Translations under genes and position numbers: made by a program
The notes under the pieces: generated by a model
What the model saw: the letters and a program-made list of their open reading frames with translations, nothing else
Databases searched by the model: none
What the model was told of the DNA's origin: nothing
Shown here: in pieces, positions 1 through 9,242 of the stretch
How positions within the stretch are numbered: position 1 is the first letter of the stretch
Layout of the letters: every line of letters starts with the position of its first letter
Assembly: GCF_004209755.1 (NCBI RefSeq)
Contig: NZ_CP035913.1
Coordinates: 124,001-188,000 of the forward strand
Direction of reading: 5' to 3'
Source of the DNA: Pseudoduganella lutea
Lineage (GTDB): Bacteria; Pseudomonadota; Gammaproteobacteria; Burkholderiales; Burkholderiaceae_D
Length of the DNA stretch: 64,000 nt

Positions 1-3000
1 GCCTGCGCGCTGCTGGCCGTGCCGGGCTACGCCCAGCAGGCCGGCGCCCCCGCCAGCGGCACGAATACACCCGCGAACCCGGCCGGCGATGCGGCCCAGG
101 CACCAACGCCAACGCCGGAGAATACGCAGGCAAGAACGCCAGACAGCACGCAAGAGAGTCCGCAAGCAAACGCGCAGGCGAGCACGCCAGCAGGCGCTCC
201 GGCCGAAGCGGCCGCCGCTCCCACCACCGTCGTGCAGATATCCGGCACCCGCATCGCCGCCCGCGGCTTCACGCAACCCACGCCGACCACGAGCCTGTCG
301 ACGGCGGACCTGGAGCGGGCCGCCAAGCCGAACCTGTTCAACACACTGGCCGAACTGCCCGCCCTGCAAGGCAGCACGGGCCGCACCACCAGCACCAACA
401 GCACCAGCAGCGGCATCCAGGGACTGAGCTCGCTGAGCCTGCGCGGCCTCGGCACGATCCGCACGCTGACCTTGCTCGACGGCCAGCGCGTGGTGGGTGC
501 CAACGTCACCGGCGTCACCGACGTCTCCCAGTTCCCGCAACTGCTCGTCAAGCGCGTCGACGTGGTGACGGGCGGCGCCTCCGCCTCGTATGGTTCGGAT
601 GCGGTCGGCGGTGCGGTCAACTTCATCACCGACAAGAAATTCAAGGGCTTCAAGTTCAACGCCGAAGGCGGCCAGACAAAGTACCACGACGATGAACACG
701 GCACCCTGCAGGCGGCATGGGGCAGCAGCTTCGCGGGCGACCGCCTGCACGTCACGCTGTCCGGCGAATTCATGAAGGAAAATGGCATCGATTCGCCGGG
801 CTTCGGCGAAGTGGGCCCGAACGGGCGCACGTGGTTCAAGAACACCGCCTACCAGATCCGTCCGCTGAGCCAGACAACCGACGGCCGGCCGCAGTACACG
901 GTGATCGACCATGCGCAGCAATTCCAGTATGCAAAGTATGGCCTGATCACCAACGGCCCGCTGCAAGGGACCGCGTTCGGCCAGGGCGGCGTGCCCTACC
1001 AGTTCCAGTATGGTTCCGGCGGGGTGCCCACCGGCACCGGCGCCGTCACCAATTGCGTCAACCCGTTCTGTATCGGCGGCGACCTGTCCGGCAGCGTGGG
1101 AGCCGGCACGAACCTGGCGATGGACCTGAAGCGCAAGGTGGCCTACACCCGCGTGTCGTGGGACCTGAATGCGGACAACGAGATCTACTTCACCATGAAC
1201 TGGGCCCAGGTGAAGTCGCACTTCTCCCCCAACCCGGGCGCGGCCAAGAACGCCAACCTGACGATCCAGTGCGACAACGCATTCGTGCCGGCCTCCATCC
1301 AGGCGGCATGCGCGGCCAACAACATCACGAGCTTCCAGTACGGCACAGCCAACGCGAACTTCCCGGCCAACATCAACGTGCACCCGACGCGCACGCAGCG
1401 CCGCTTCGTGATCGGCGCGGACGGCAAGATCCCCCTGTTCGGCAAGGAATGGTCGTACGACGCCTACGTGACGCGCGGCGAGAACACCACCAACATCAAC
1501 GTGCACGACATCACGCTGAACGCGCGCTATAACGCGGCGATCGACGCCGTGCGCCTGCCGAACGGCGGCATCGCATGCCGCAATCCGGTCGCCGCCGCAT
1601 CGGGCTGCGTGCCGGTCAACATCATCGGCAACAACCCGATCTCGCCGGGCGCATGGGCCTATATCGCGCCGCTGAACGGCCCGCGCCAGTACACCACGCA
1701 AAGCCAGGACGTGGCCAGCTTCAACATGAACGGCGAGGCATTCGAAGGCTGGGCCGGTCCCATCCTGATGGCGTTCGGCGCGGAATACCGCCGCGAGAAA
1801 TACCAGGTACGCGGCGACGCGTATGGCGCCGGCGTGGATGAACTGTCACCGAACACGTCCGCCTACCCGGCCGACCCGCTGCTGAACACCGCGGTGGGCA
1901 ACAACTGGTACGCCGGCAATTACCACAACGGCGATGGCAGCTACAGCGTGCGCGAAGCGTACGTGGAACTGAACATGCCGCTGCTGAAGTCCGACACGTG
2001 GGGCGAGATCAACCTGAACCTGGCCGACCGGCCGATGAAATACAGCACGGCGGGCAGCGTGAACACGTGGAAGGCGGGCGCCACGTGGCAAACCCCGGTC
2101 GACGGCCTGAGGCTGCGCGCGGTCACGTCGAAGGACGTACGCGCCCCCAACCTTTCCGAGCTGTTCGCGGCCCCCGTGGTCATCAACAACGTCGTGCAAT
2201 ACCAGGGCAACACGATCTCCGTGCAGCAGCGCACCGTGGGCAACACGAACCTGCGGCCGGAAGTGGCGCGCAACAATTCGTTCGGCATCATCCTGTCGCA
2301 GCCTTCGTGGGCACCGGGCTTCTCGGCGTCCGTCGATTACTTCGACATCAAGGTCACCGACGTGGTCTCGGCGCTGACCGCCCAGCAGGAAGTGGACCTG
2401 TGCGTGGCCGGCAACCAGGAAATTTGCGGCGCGCTGGTGCTGAACAGCCCGGGCAACAATTCGGTCACGCTGCAGAACTTCAATCTCGCCTCGCTGGAAA
2501 CGAAGGGCGTGGATATCGAAGCCGCCTATCGCACCAACCTGACGAAGCTGAACCTGCCGGGCCGCTTCACGGTGCGTGGCCTGGCGACGCGCACGCTGAA
2601 CTTCATCACCGACACCGGCGTGGTCGGCACCATTCCGGCCGAGGGCGCGGGCGTCAACCTGGGCGGCACGCCGAAGTGGAAGGTGCTGGCGCAGCAGACG
2701 TGGGAGAACGACAAGATGAGCTTCACGCTCAGCGAGCGCTGGTTCTCCGATGGCGTGTACAACAACGAGTTCATTGAGTGCCAGACGAACTGCCCGACGT
2801 CGACGATCATCCACCCGACGATCTACAACAACAAGATGAAGGGCGCGACCTACGTGGACTTCGGCGGCAGCTACAACTTCAACAAGCAGCTGCAGGTGTA
2901 CTTCAAGATCGACAACCTGGCTGACCGCGATCCGGAACCGGCGCCGCAGGCCAACGCCAGCTTTGCGATCAACCCCACGCTGTACGACGTGGTGGGCCGC

Positions 3001-3033
3001 ACCTACCGCATCGGCCTGCGCGGCACCTACTGA
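1..3033 (+). CDS. TonB-dependent receptor (5' end outside window)
   Basis: Outer-membrane TonB-dependent receptor, probably importing an oligosaccharide for the enzymes encoded downstream. The reading frame is open from base 1, where the tail of a signal peptide (ALLAVPGYAQQA) is read, so the true start lies upstream; the GTG at 19 is inside the signal peptide. A Pro/Ala/Thr/Gln-rich low-complexity linker of about 60 residues follows, then a plug domain (LSLRGLGTIRTLTLLDGQRV, GGASASYGSDAVGGAVNFI) and a beta-barrel that ends in an aromatic-rich C-terminus (YRIGLRGTY). About 1010 residues are visible. The stop is 16 bp before a GntP permease gene on the same strand, so it heads the operon running to 9145. 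Substrate is inferred only from the neighbours. Confidence 0.93.
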   Translation, partial: ACALLAVPGYAQQAGAPASGTNTPANPAGDAAQAPTPTPENTQARTPDSTQESPQANAQASTPAGAPAEAAAAPTTVVQISGTRIAARGFTQPTPTTSLSTADLERAAKPNLFNTLAELPALQGSTGRTTSTNSTSSGIQGLSSLSLRGLGTIRTLTLLDGQRVVGANVTGVTDVSQFPQLLVKRVDVVTGGASASYGSDAVGGAVNFITDKKFKGFKFNAEGGQTKYHDDEHGTLQAAWGSSFAGDRLHVTLSGEFMKENGIDSPGFGEVGPNGRTWFKNTAYQIRPLSQTTDGRPQYTVIDHAQQFQYAKYGLITNGPLQGTAFGQGGVPYQFQYGSGGVPTGTGAVTNCVNPFCIGGDLSGSVGAGTNLAMDLKRKVAYTRVSWDLNADNEIYFTMNWAQVKSHFSPNPGAAKNANLTIQCDNAFVPASIQAACAANNITSFQYGTANANFPANINVHPTRTQRRFVIGADGKIPLFGKEWSYDAYVTRGENTTNINVHDITLNARYNAAIDAVRLPNGGIACRNPVAAASGCVPVNIIGNNPISPGAWAYIAPLNGPRQYTTQSQDVASFNMNGEAFEGWAGPILMAFGAEYRREKYQVRGDAYGAGVDELSPNTSAYPADPLLNTAVGNNWYAGNYHNGDGSYSVREAYVELNMPLLKSDTWGEINLNLADRPMKYSTAGSVNTWKAGATWQTPVDGLRLRAVTSKDVRAPNLSELFAAPVVINNVVQYQGNTISVQQRTVGNTNLRPEVARNNSFGIILSQPSWAPGFSASVDYFDIKVTDVVSALTAQQEVDLCVAGNQEICGALVLNSPGNNSVTLQNFNLASLETKGVDIEAAYRTNLTKLNLPGRFTVRGLATRTLNFITDTGVVGTIPAEGAGVNLGGTPKWKVLAQQTWENDKMSFTLSERWFSDGVYNNEFIECQTNCPTSTIIHPTIYNNKMKGATYVDFGGSYNFNKQLQVYFKIDNLADRDPEPAPQANASFAINPTLYDVVGRTYRIGLRGTY

Positions 3034-3049
3034 CCGGCGGCGCGGACGC

Positions 3050-4369
3050 ATGGATCCTGTCCTTAACCTGCTGTCCGTGCTAGCCGCGGTCACCCTGCTG
3101 ACGGTGATGATCGCCTGGGGCAAGGTGCAGCCGCTGCTGGCCTTCGTGGTGGCCGCGCTGGTGGCGGCCCTGCTGCTGGGCGTGCCGCCGGCGCGCATCC
3201 CGGGGATGATCGAGAAAGGCATCGGCGACCTGCTCGGCTCACTGGTGGTGATCATCTGCCTGGGCGCCGTGTTCGGCAAGCTGATCGCCGACAGCGGCGC
3301 CGCGCGGCGCATCGCCACCTGCCTGATCGCATCGCTAGGGCCACGCCGGTTGCCCGTGGCGCTGACGATCACAGGCTTTGTCGTCGGCATTCCGCTGTAC
3401 TACAACGTCGGCTTCGTGTTGCTGGTACCGCTGATCTTCTCGCTGGTGTACCAGTCCGGGCGACCGGCGGTGGCGCTGGCGATTCCCGTGCTGGCCGGGC
3501 TGTCGATCGCCCACGGCTTCCTGCCGCCCCACCCTTCTCCCGTGGCGCTGGTCGCGGCCGTCCATGCGGACATGGGCACCACGCTGCTGTATGGCCTGAT
3601 CGTGGCGATTCCCACGCTGATCCTCTCCGGCCCCGTATTCGCCACGACGCTCAAGCGCATCCGTGGCGAGCCGGCGCAGATCTTCCGCAGTGCCGAGGTA
3701 CCGGAAAGCGAGCTGCCCGGGGTGTTCAACAGCTTCGCCACGGCGCTGCTGCCCGTGGTGCTGCTGGGCGCGACGACGTTGCTGACGATGGCCCGGCCGG
3801 CGCTGGCGCCATCGCTGGCCGTGCTGTCCAACCCCTTGATCGTGATGCTGCTGTCGTACGCGGTGGCCATCGTCACGCTCGGGCTGGCGCGCGGCTGGAA
3901 GCTGGCCCGCGTGATGCAGGGGCCGGCCGAGGCGATGCGCGAGATCGCTCCGATCCTGCTGATCATCGCCGGTGCCGGCGCGCTCAAGCAGGTACTCGTC
4001 GAAACGGGCGTGGGCGCCCAGCTCGGCGCGCTGCTGGCGGACACGCCGGTGCCGCCGCTGGTGCTGGGCTGGCTGGTCGCCACGCTGATCCGCATCTGCC
4101 TCGGCTCGGCCACGGTGGCCGGCGTGACGGCCGCGGGCATCGTCGAACCGCTCGTGCACAGCACGGGCGTCGACCCGAACCTGATGGTGCTCGCCGTCGG
4201 CGCCGGAAGCCTGATGTGCAGCCACGTGAACGACTCGGGATTCTGGATGTTCAAGGAATACTTCGGGCTGTCGCTGCGGGACACGTTCCGTTCGTGGACG
4301 CTGATGGAAACGCTGGTCGGCACGTTCGGGCTGCTGTTCGTGCTGCTGCTCTCGGCGGCGGTCGGTTGA
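3050..4369 (+). CDS. GntP family permease
   Basis: Inner-membrane symporter of the gluconate:H+ (GntP) family, 439 residues, the usual family length. About 12 hydrophobic segments are visible, and the family-like stretch GIPLYYNVGFVLLVPLIFSL followed by HGFLPPHPSPVAL near residue 165 is typical of GntP/DsdX transporters. The ATG at 3050 is chosen because the frame upstream lies inside the preceding receptor gene. It sits in the pectin/oligosaccharide operon between the receptor and a beta-helix enzyme, so an aldonate or uronate released from the imported glycan is a plausible substrate; the substrate itself cannot be read from the sequence. Confidence 0.9.
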   Translation: MDPVLNLLSVLAAVTLLTVMIAWGKVQPLLAFVVAALVAALLLGVPPARIPGMIEKGIGDLLGSLVVIICLGAVFGKLIADSGAARRIATCLIASLGPRRLPVALTITGFVVGIPLYYNVGFVLLVPLIFSLVYQSGRPAVALAIPVLAGLSIAHGFLPPHPSPVALVAAVHADMGTTLLYGLIVAIPTLILSGPVFATTLKRIRGEPAQIFRSAEVPESELPGVFNSFATALLPVVLLGATTLLTMARPALAPSLAVLSNPLIVMLLSYAVAIVTLGLARGWKLARVMQGPAEAMREIAPILLIIAGAGALKQVLVETGVGAQLGALLADTPVPPLVLGWLVATLIRICLGSATVAGVTAAGIVEPLVHSTGVDPNLMVLAVGAGSLMCSHVNDSGFWMFKEYFGLSLRDTFRSWTLMETLVGTFGLLFVLLLSAAVG

Positions 4370-4408
4370 CGAATCAACATTGCTACAAACAACAACAGGA
4401 GACATGCA

Positions 4409-7400
4409 TTGAAGACCCAGCTCATATTGACCACCACCCTTGCCGCCGCGCTGGCGGCATCGGCGGCGCAGGCCGCGTCCACGTCCGCATACCAGGTGAT
4501 GCCGGAAGATGCGCGCGCCATCGTCGCCAAGGCGAAAGGCGACGGCACGACGGACGACACGGCGGCGATCCAGGCCGCCCTCGACAAGGCGGCGAACGAT
4601 GAACAGGGCGGCATCGTCTTCCTGCCGTCCGGCCGTTACCGGCTGACGCGCACGCTGACGATTCCGCTGGCGGTGCGCCTGTATGGCGTGGGCCCCACCC
4701 GCCCAGTGTTCGTGCTGGCGCCGAAGACGCCCGGCTTCCAGAAAGGCGTGGCAAACATGGTGATCTTCACCGGCGGCGACCAGTACCGCGTGGGCAAGGT
4801 GCCGATGCCGGTGCCGAGCGCCGTGCCGTTCGACCCGAAGAACAAGCCAGTGCGCGACGCCAATTCGTCGACGTTCTACTCGGCGCTGTCGAACGTGGAC
4901 TTCGAGATCGGCGCGGGCAATCCGGCCGCCGCCGCGGTGCGCATGCACACGGCGCAGCACTCGAACCTGTCGCACATCGACTTCCACATCGGCTCCGGCC
5001 TGGCCGGCGTATACCACGTCGGTAATGTCGCCTACAACCTGCGCTTCTACGGCGGCCGCTACGGCATCCTGGCCGAGAAGACGTCGCCGGCGTGGCAGTT
5101 CACGCTGATGGATTCCACGTTCGAAGGCCAGCGCGACGCGGCGATCCGCGAGCACGAGGCTGGCCTGACGATGGTCAACGTCGACATCCGCAACACACCC
5201 GTCGGCGTGGAAATCAACCGCGGGTATGGCGACTGGCTGTGGGGCAAGGACGTGCGCTTCGAGAACGTGTCGAAGGCCGCGCTCATCGTCAGCAACGAAA
5301 ACAATGTGTACACGCAGGTAGGCTTCGAGAACGCCGTCGCCAGCAATGTCCCCGTGTTCGCCCGCTTCCGCGACAGCGGCAAGGCCGTCGAAGGCAAGGG
5401 CCGCAACTACCGTGTCGACGAATTCAACTACGGCCTCACGGTCGACAAGCTCGGCGAACCGGGCAAGTTCGCCACGAACTACAAGGCCACGACGCTGTCC
5501 GCGGCCGTGCCGGCCCGCGAGCGCGCGCTGCGCCTACTGCCGCCATCGAAGGACTGGGTCAACGTGAAGACGCTGGGCGCCGCGGGCAACGGCACCACCG
5601 ACGACACGGCGGCGCTCCAGAAAGCCATCGACAGCCACCGCGTGGTGTACCTCCCGCTGGGCTTCTACGTGGTCAGCGACACGATCCGCCTGAAGCCCGA
5701 CACGGTGCTGGTCGGCCTGCACCCGGGCCTGACGCAGCTGCTGATCCAGAACGGCTCGCCGAAGTACCAGGGTGCCGGCAGCCCGGTCGCGCTGGTGGAA
5801 AGCGCGCGTGGCGGCGATGCCATCGTCTCGGGCATCGGCCTGGCCACGGGTGAAGTGAACCAGCGCGCCGTCGCGCTGCTGTGGCGTGCCGGCGAGCGCT
5901 CGCTGGTGGACGACGTGCGCATCCAGGGCGGCCACGGCACGCGCCTGTACGACGGCAGCCGCGCCGACCCGTACAAGAAGGATGCGAAGTTCGACACCAC
6001 GGCGCACTGGGACCGCCAGTACCCCAGCGTGTGGGTGACCGATGGCGGCGGCGGCACGTTCTCCGGCATCTGGTCGCCGAGCGGCTATGCGCAGGCCGGC
6101 TTCTACGTCACCAACACGAAGACGCCGGGCCACGTGTACGAACTGTCGGCCGAGCACCACGTGCGCGCCGAAATCGTGCTCGACGGCGTGGAAAACTGGG
6201 AATTCCTCGCGCCGCAGACTGAGGAAGAAGTGCGCGACGGCATGGACGCGGTCTCGCTCGAGATCCGCAATTCGAAGAACCTGCTGTTCGCGAACTACCA
6301 TGGCTACCGCGTCACGCGGTCGCTGAAACCCATGCCGGCCGCGGTGACGATCTCGAATTCATCCGACATCCGCTTCCGCAACGTGCACGTCAATGGCGAG
6401 AGCGGCTTTTCCACGTGCGACGACAATGGCTGCACGACCTACCTGCGCGCATCGAAATACCCGTATGAAAACGCGATCCGCGACGTGACGAACCGCATCG
6501 ACGTGCGCGAGCGCGAATTCGCAGTACTCGACTACACCGGCACCCAGAAGGAAGCGCCGCCCGCGCAGGGCAAGGTGGAAAAACTGGAGACCGGCTTCTG
6601 GTCGATCGCCGGCGCCGCCGTGGATGCCCAGGGCAAGCTGTACTTCGTCGACCGCCACTGGCGCCGCATCCACGCCTATAGCGAGGACCGGGGGCTGGAA
6701 ACGGTGCGCGACGCCGCGCTCGATCCCGTCAACCTGGCGATCGACGGCAGCGGCAACGTGATGGTGCAGTCATCGTTCGGACCGCAGGCGTCCGTGTACT
6801 CGTTCAATCCCGGGGCGCCCGGACTCGACGTCACGATGATCAAGCCGACGCCAGTCGCCAGCCGGCCGGCGGCGCGCGTGGCGGTGCCCGTCAACTTCTG
6901 GCAGAACGGCGAGTTCCGCGACCAGCTGAACCCGGAAACGTACGAGTTCACCACGCTGGCCGAGATGTTCGCCCGCGACGTGGCCCTGCCGAAGGCGCAG
7001 GAATACGTGTCGCCGGACGGTTCGCTGGCGCTGCCGGCTTACCGCGTGCTGCGCCAGGGACCGGCCGACCACCTGGGCTGGCGCTGGTCCGATGCGCTGA
7101 ACACGCATGGCTTCGTTGCCGGCCGCGTCGGCGAACGCGTGGTGTTCACAAACGGTTCCGAAAACCGCACCTTCAGCGGTGTCATCGCTGCCGGCGGCGC
7201 GCTGAAGGACCTGAAGCAGGTGGCCGACCGGGGCGGCGAAAGCGCGGCGGTGGATGGCGCAGGCAATGTGTACGTCGCCAACGGGCAGGTATTCGTGTAC
7301 GGCAAGGATGGCAGGCAGACGGGCCGCATCGACGTGCCGGAACGCCCGCTGCAGCTGATCTTCGGCGGCGCGGACCGGCGCACGCTGTACATCCTCACGC

Positions 7401-7429
7401 ACCACAGTCTGTACTCGACGCGGATCTGA
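4409..7429 (+). CDS. Secreted tandem beta-helix glycosidase/lyase-like protein with SMP-30-like propeller
   Basis: Large exported carbohydrate-active protein, 1006 residues. The start is a TTG at 4409: the nearby ATG at 4404 runs into a stop after one codon, while AGGAGA at 4397-4402 is correctly spaced for the TTG and the product then has a clear signal peptide (MKTQLILTTTLAAALA, ending AAQA). Two related pectate-lyase-3/GH55-type modules each begin with a GDGTTDDTAAIQ-like motif, at about residues 45 and 390, followed by right-handed beta-helix sequence. From about residue 720 the sequence changes to NHL/SMP-30-like propeller repeats (AVDAQGKLYFVD, AVDGAGNVYVAN). Databases often call such proteins glycosyl hydrolase family 28-related. 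Catalytic residues and substrate are not assignable; the operon context suggests pectin. Confidence 0.85.
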   Translation: MKTQLILTTTLAAALAASAAQAASTSAYQVMPEDARAIVAKAKGDGTTDDTAAIQAALDKAANDEQGGIVFLPSGRYRLTRTLTIPLAVRLYGVGPTRPVFVLAPKTPGFQKGVANMVIFTGGDQYRVGKVPMPVPSAVPFDPKNKPVRDANSSTFYSALSNVDFEIGAGNPAAAAVRMHTAQHSNLSHIDFHIGSGLAGVYHVGNVAYNLRFYGGRYGILAEKTSPAWQFTLMDSTFEGQRDAAIREHEAGLTMVNVDIRNTPVGVEINRGYGDWLWGKDVRFENVSKAALIVSNENNVYTQVGFENAVASNVPVFARFRDSGKAVEGKGRNYRVDEFNYGLTVDKLGEPGKFATNYKATTLSAAVPARERALRLLPPSKDWVNVKTLGAAGNGTTDDTAALQKAIDSHRVVYLPLGFYVVSDTIRLKPDTVLVGLHPGLTQLLIQNGSPKYQGAGSPVALVESARGGDAIVSGIGLATGEVNQRAVALLWRAGERSLVDDVRIQGGHGTRLYDGSRADPYKKDAKFDTTAHWDRQYPSVWVTDGGGGTFSGIWSPSGYAQAGFYVTNTKTPGHVYELSAEHHVRAEIVLDGVENWEFLAPQTEEEVRDGMDAVSLEIRNSKNLLFANYHGYRVTRSLKPMPAAVTISNSSDIRFRNVHVNGESGFSTCDDNGCTTYLRASKYPYENAIRDVTNRIDVREREFAVLDYTGTQKEAPPAQGKVEKLETGFWSIAGAAVDAQGKLYFVDRHWRRIHAYSEDRGLETVRDAALDPVNLAIDGSGNVMVQSSFGPQASVYSFNPGAPGLDVTMIKPTPVASRPAARVAVPVNFWQNGEFRDQLNPETYEFTTLAEMFARDVALPKAQEYVSPDGSLALPAYRVLRQGPADHLGWRWSDALNTHGFVAGRVGERVVFTNGSENRTFSGVIAAGGALKDLKQVADRGGESAAVDGAGNVYVANGQVFVYGKDGRQTGRIDVPERPLQLIFGGADRRTLYILTHHSLYSTRI

Positions 7430-7431
7430 CG

Positions 7432-8346
7432 ATGGTACCGAAGCTCTTCTCCCCTCTTCTGCTGGCGCTCGCCTGCGCATTGGCCGGCACATTGGCCCCC
7501 GCCAGCGCGCTGGCCCAGCAGGGTTCTTTCCCGCTGTGGCCGAATGGCGCGCCGGGCGCCGAAAAACGGCACGGCGAGCCGGAGACCGTGAAGGATGGCG
7601 TCTACTTCAGCAACGTGCACGATCCGTCGCTGACGGTGCTGCGCGCCGATCCGCGGCATGCGAACGGTGCCGCCGTCGTCGTGGTGCCTGGCGGCGGGCA
7701 CCGCATGCTCGTATTCCAGAACGAAGGCGTGGCCGCGGCGAAGAACCTGAACCGTGCCGGCGTCACCGCGTTCGTCCTGAAATACCGGCTGGCGCGCGAT
7801 GAAGGGTCCACGTATTCCATCGAAGGCGACGGCGCGGCCGACCTGCGGCGCGCCGTGCGCTGGGTGCGAACCCATGCCGCGGACTACGGCGTCGATCCGG
7901 GACGTGTCGGCGTAATGGGCTTTTCGGCGGGCGGCGAACTGGTTTCGCTCGTGGCCGACAATCCCGAGCCGGCCGGCTTCGTGGCGCGCGATGCCATCGA
8001 CCGCGCCAGTGCCCGGCCGGACTTCCAGGTGCTGGTCTACCCGGGCCCGCTGGGCGTACCGGCAAAGGCCGTCAAGGGGGCGCCGCCGGCCTTCCTGGTG
8101 GCCGGTTCGCGCGATACGTGCTGCATGCCGCCCACGATCGCGCTGTACCAGCAACTGGTGGCCGCCGGCGTGTCGGCCGAGCTGCACCTGTATGCCGACA
8201 CCGACCATGCCTTCAACGTGGGCCAGCGCGGCGAGCGCATCTCGCTGCAGCACTGGCCCGACCGGCTGGCGGACTGGCTGGCCGACGGCGGCTGGCTGGT
8301 GCCCCGTCGAGGCGACCGCGCGCCCGAAGGCGTGCCCGCACCATGA
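7432..8346 (+). CDS. Secreted alpha/beta-hydrolase, acetyl-esterase-like
   Basis: Exported alpha/beta-hydrolase of 304 residues resembling acetyl xylan/pectin esterases. A signal peptide ends around ASALAQQ (residue 30). The oxyanion-hole motif VPGGGHRML is at about 85-93, the nucleophile elbow GFSAGG puts the serine at 165, and the acid and histidine are probably in GSRDTCC and TDHAFNVG near residues 227 and 259. The ATG lies 2 bp after the stop of the beta-helix enzyme gene, so translation is probably coupled. Likely role: removing acetyl groups from the glycan that the upstream enzyme attacks; the ester bond is inferred from the family. Confidence 0.85.
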   Translation: MVPKLFSPLLLALACALAGTLAPASALAQQGSFPLWPNGAPGAEKRHGEPETVKDGVYFSNVHDPSLTVLRADPRHANGAAVVVVPGGGHRMLVFQNEGVAAAKNLNRAGVTAFVLKYRLARDEGSTYSIEGDGAADLRRAVRWVRTHAADYGVDPGRVGVMGFSAGGELVSLVADNPEPAGFVARDAIDRASARPDFQVLVYPGPLGVPAKAVKGAPPAFLVAGSRDTCCMPPTIALYQQLVAAGVSAELHLYADTDHAFNVGQRGERISLQHWPDRLADWLADGGWLVPRRGDRAPEGVPAP

Positions 8347-8356
8347 AAGGAACACC

Positions 8357-9145
8357 ATGCCCCCTGTATTGAAGACCCTGGCGGCGGCGCTCGCGCTGGC
8401 CGCCGCCGGCACCAGCCATGCCGACAGCCAGTTCAAGCTGCTCGTGCTGGCCATGCCCGGCAAGTACCACTACGAATACATCCCGATCGCCCGCGACAGC
8501 CTGGAACGCCTGGCGAAACTGCATGCGTTCGAGTTTACGTACACGAACAAGCCCGCCGTGTTCGACGGCGACCTGAAACAATATGGCGCCGTGATGTTCC
8601 TGAACACGCCGGGCGAGGAACTGAACCCGGCGCAGCGCGCGAACTTCGAGCAGTACATGCGCGGCGGCGGCAACGCCATCGTCGTGCATCGCGCGGCGAT
8701 CACGCCGCCGAACGGGTGGGTGTGGTACGAGAAGCTGGTGGGCCGCAGCGTGGGGCCCCATCCGATGCTGCAGACGGGCGTCGTCACCGTCGTCGACAAG
8801 GCCTTCCCCGCCACGTTCGGCCTGCCCGACCGGTGGATCTGGAGCGACGAGTTCTACGTGACCACCAATCCGTACAACGTGAAGATCAACACCGTGCTGG
8901 GCGTGGACGAAGCCAGCTACGACCCGACGAAGATCTGGCCGGGGCAATCCGTGCAGGGCATGGGCCCGGACCACCCGATCGCTTGGTACCACCAGGTGGA
9001 AAAGGGCCGCGTGTTCGTCACCACGCTCGGGCACAACGGCGAGATGTACCGCGATCCGCAGTACCTGGGGCACCTGATGGGCGGGATCTACTGGGCAGTC
9101 ACCGGTAAGGGTCAGGCGGGCAAGGGTCAGGCGGCCAGGCCGTAA
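8357..9145 (+). CDS. ThuA-like domain secreted protein
   Basis: Exported protein of 262 residues with a ThuA-like (class I glutamine amidotransferase-like) fold. The ATG at 8357 has an AAAGGAAC ribosome binding site and opens a signal peptide (cleavage near SHADS). Family-like features are the FKLLVLAMPGKYHYEYIPIA opening strand, FLNTPGEELNPAQRANFEQY, GGNAIVVHRA and the histidine-rich region with VEKGRVFVTTLGHNGEMY near the C-terminus. ThuA proteins occur in trehalose and plant-polymer degradation operons, and their reaction is uncertain. Last gene of the operon that starts with the receptor at the window edge. The C-terminus carries a small in-frame duplication (GKGQAGKGQA). Confidence 0.85.
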   Translation: MPPVLKTLAAALALAAAGTSHADSQFKLLVLAMPGKYHYEYIPIARDSLERLAKLHAFEFTYTNKPAVFDGDLKQYGAVMFLNTPGEELNPAQRANFEQYMRGGGNAIVVHRAAITPPNGWVWYEKLVGRSVGPHPMLQTGVVTVVDKAFPATFGLPDRWIWSDEFYVTTNPYNVKINTVLGVDEASYDPTKIWPGQSVQGMGPDHPIAWYHQVEKGRVFVTTLGHNGEMYRDPQYLGHLMGGIYWAVTGKGQAGKGQAARP

Positions 9146-9242
9146 TCGGTCCGCAAGCGGCATCGTCGTTCGTTATTATTTTCCTTTCATCAATCGTTTT
9201 TGCTACTATCCCACCTCCGGAGACGACCTTACCCCCTGCCCG

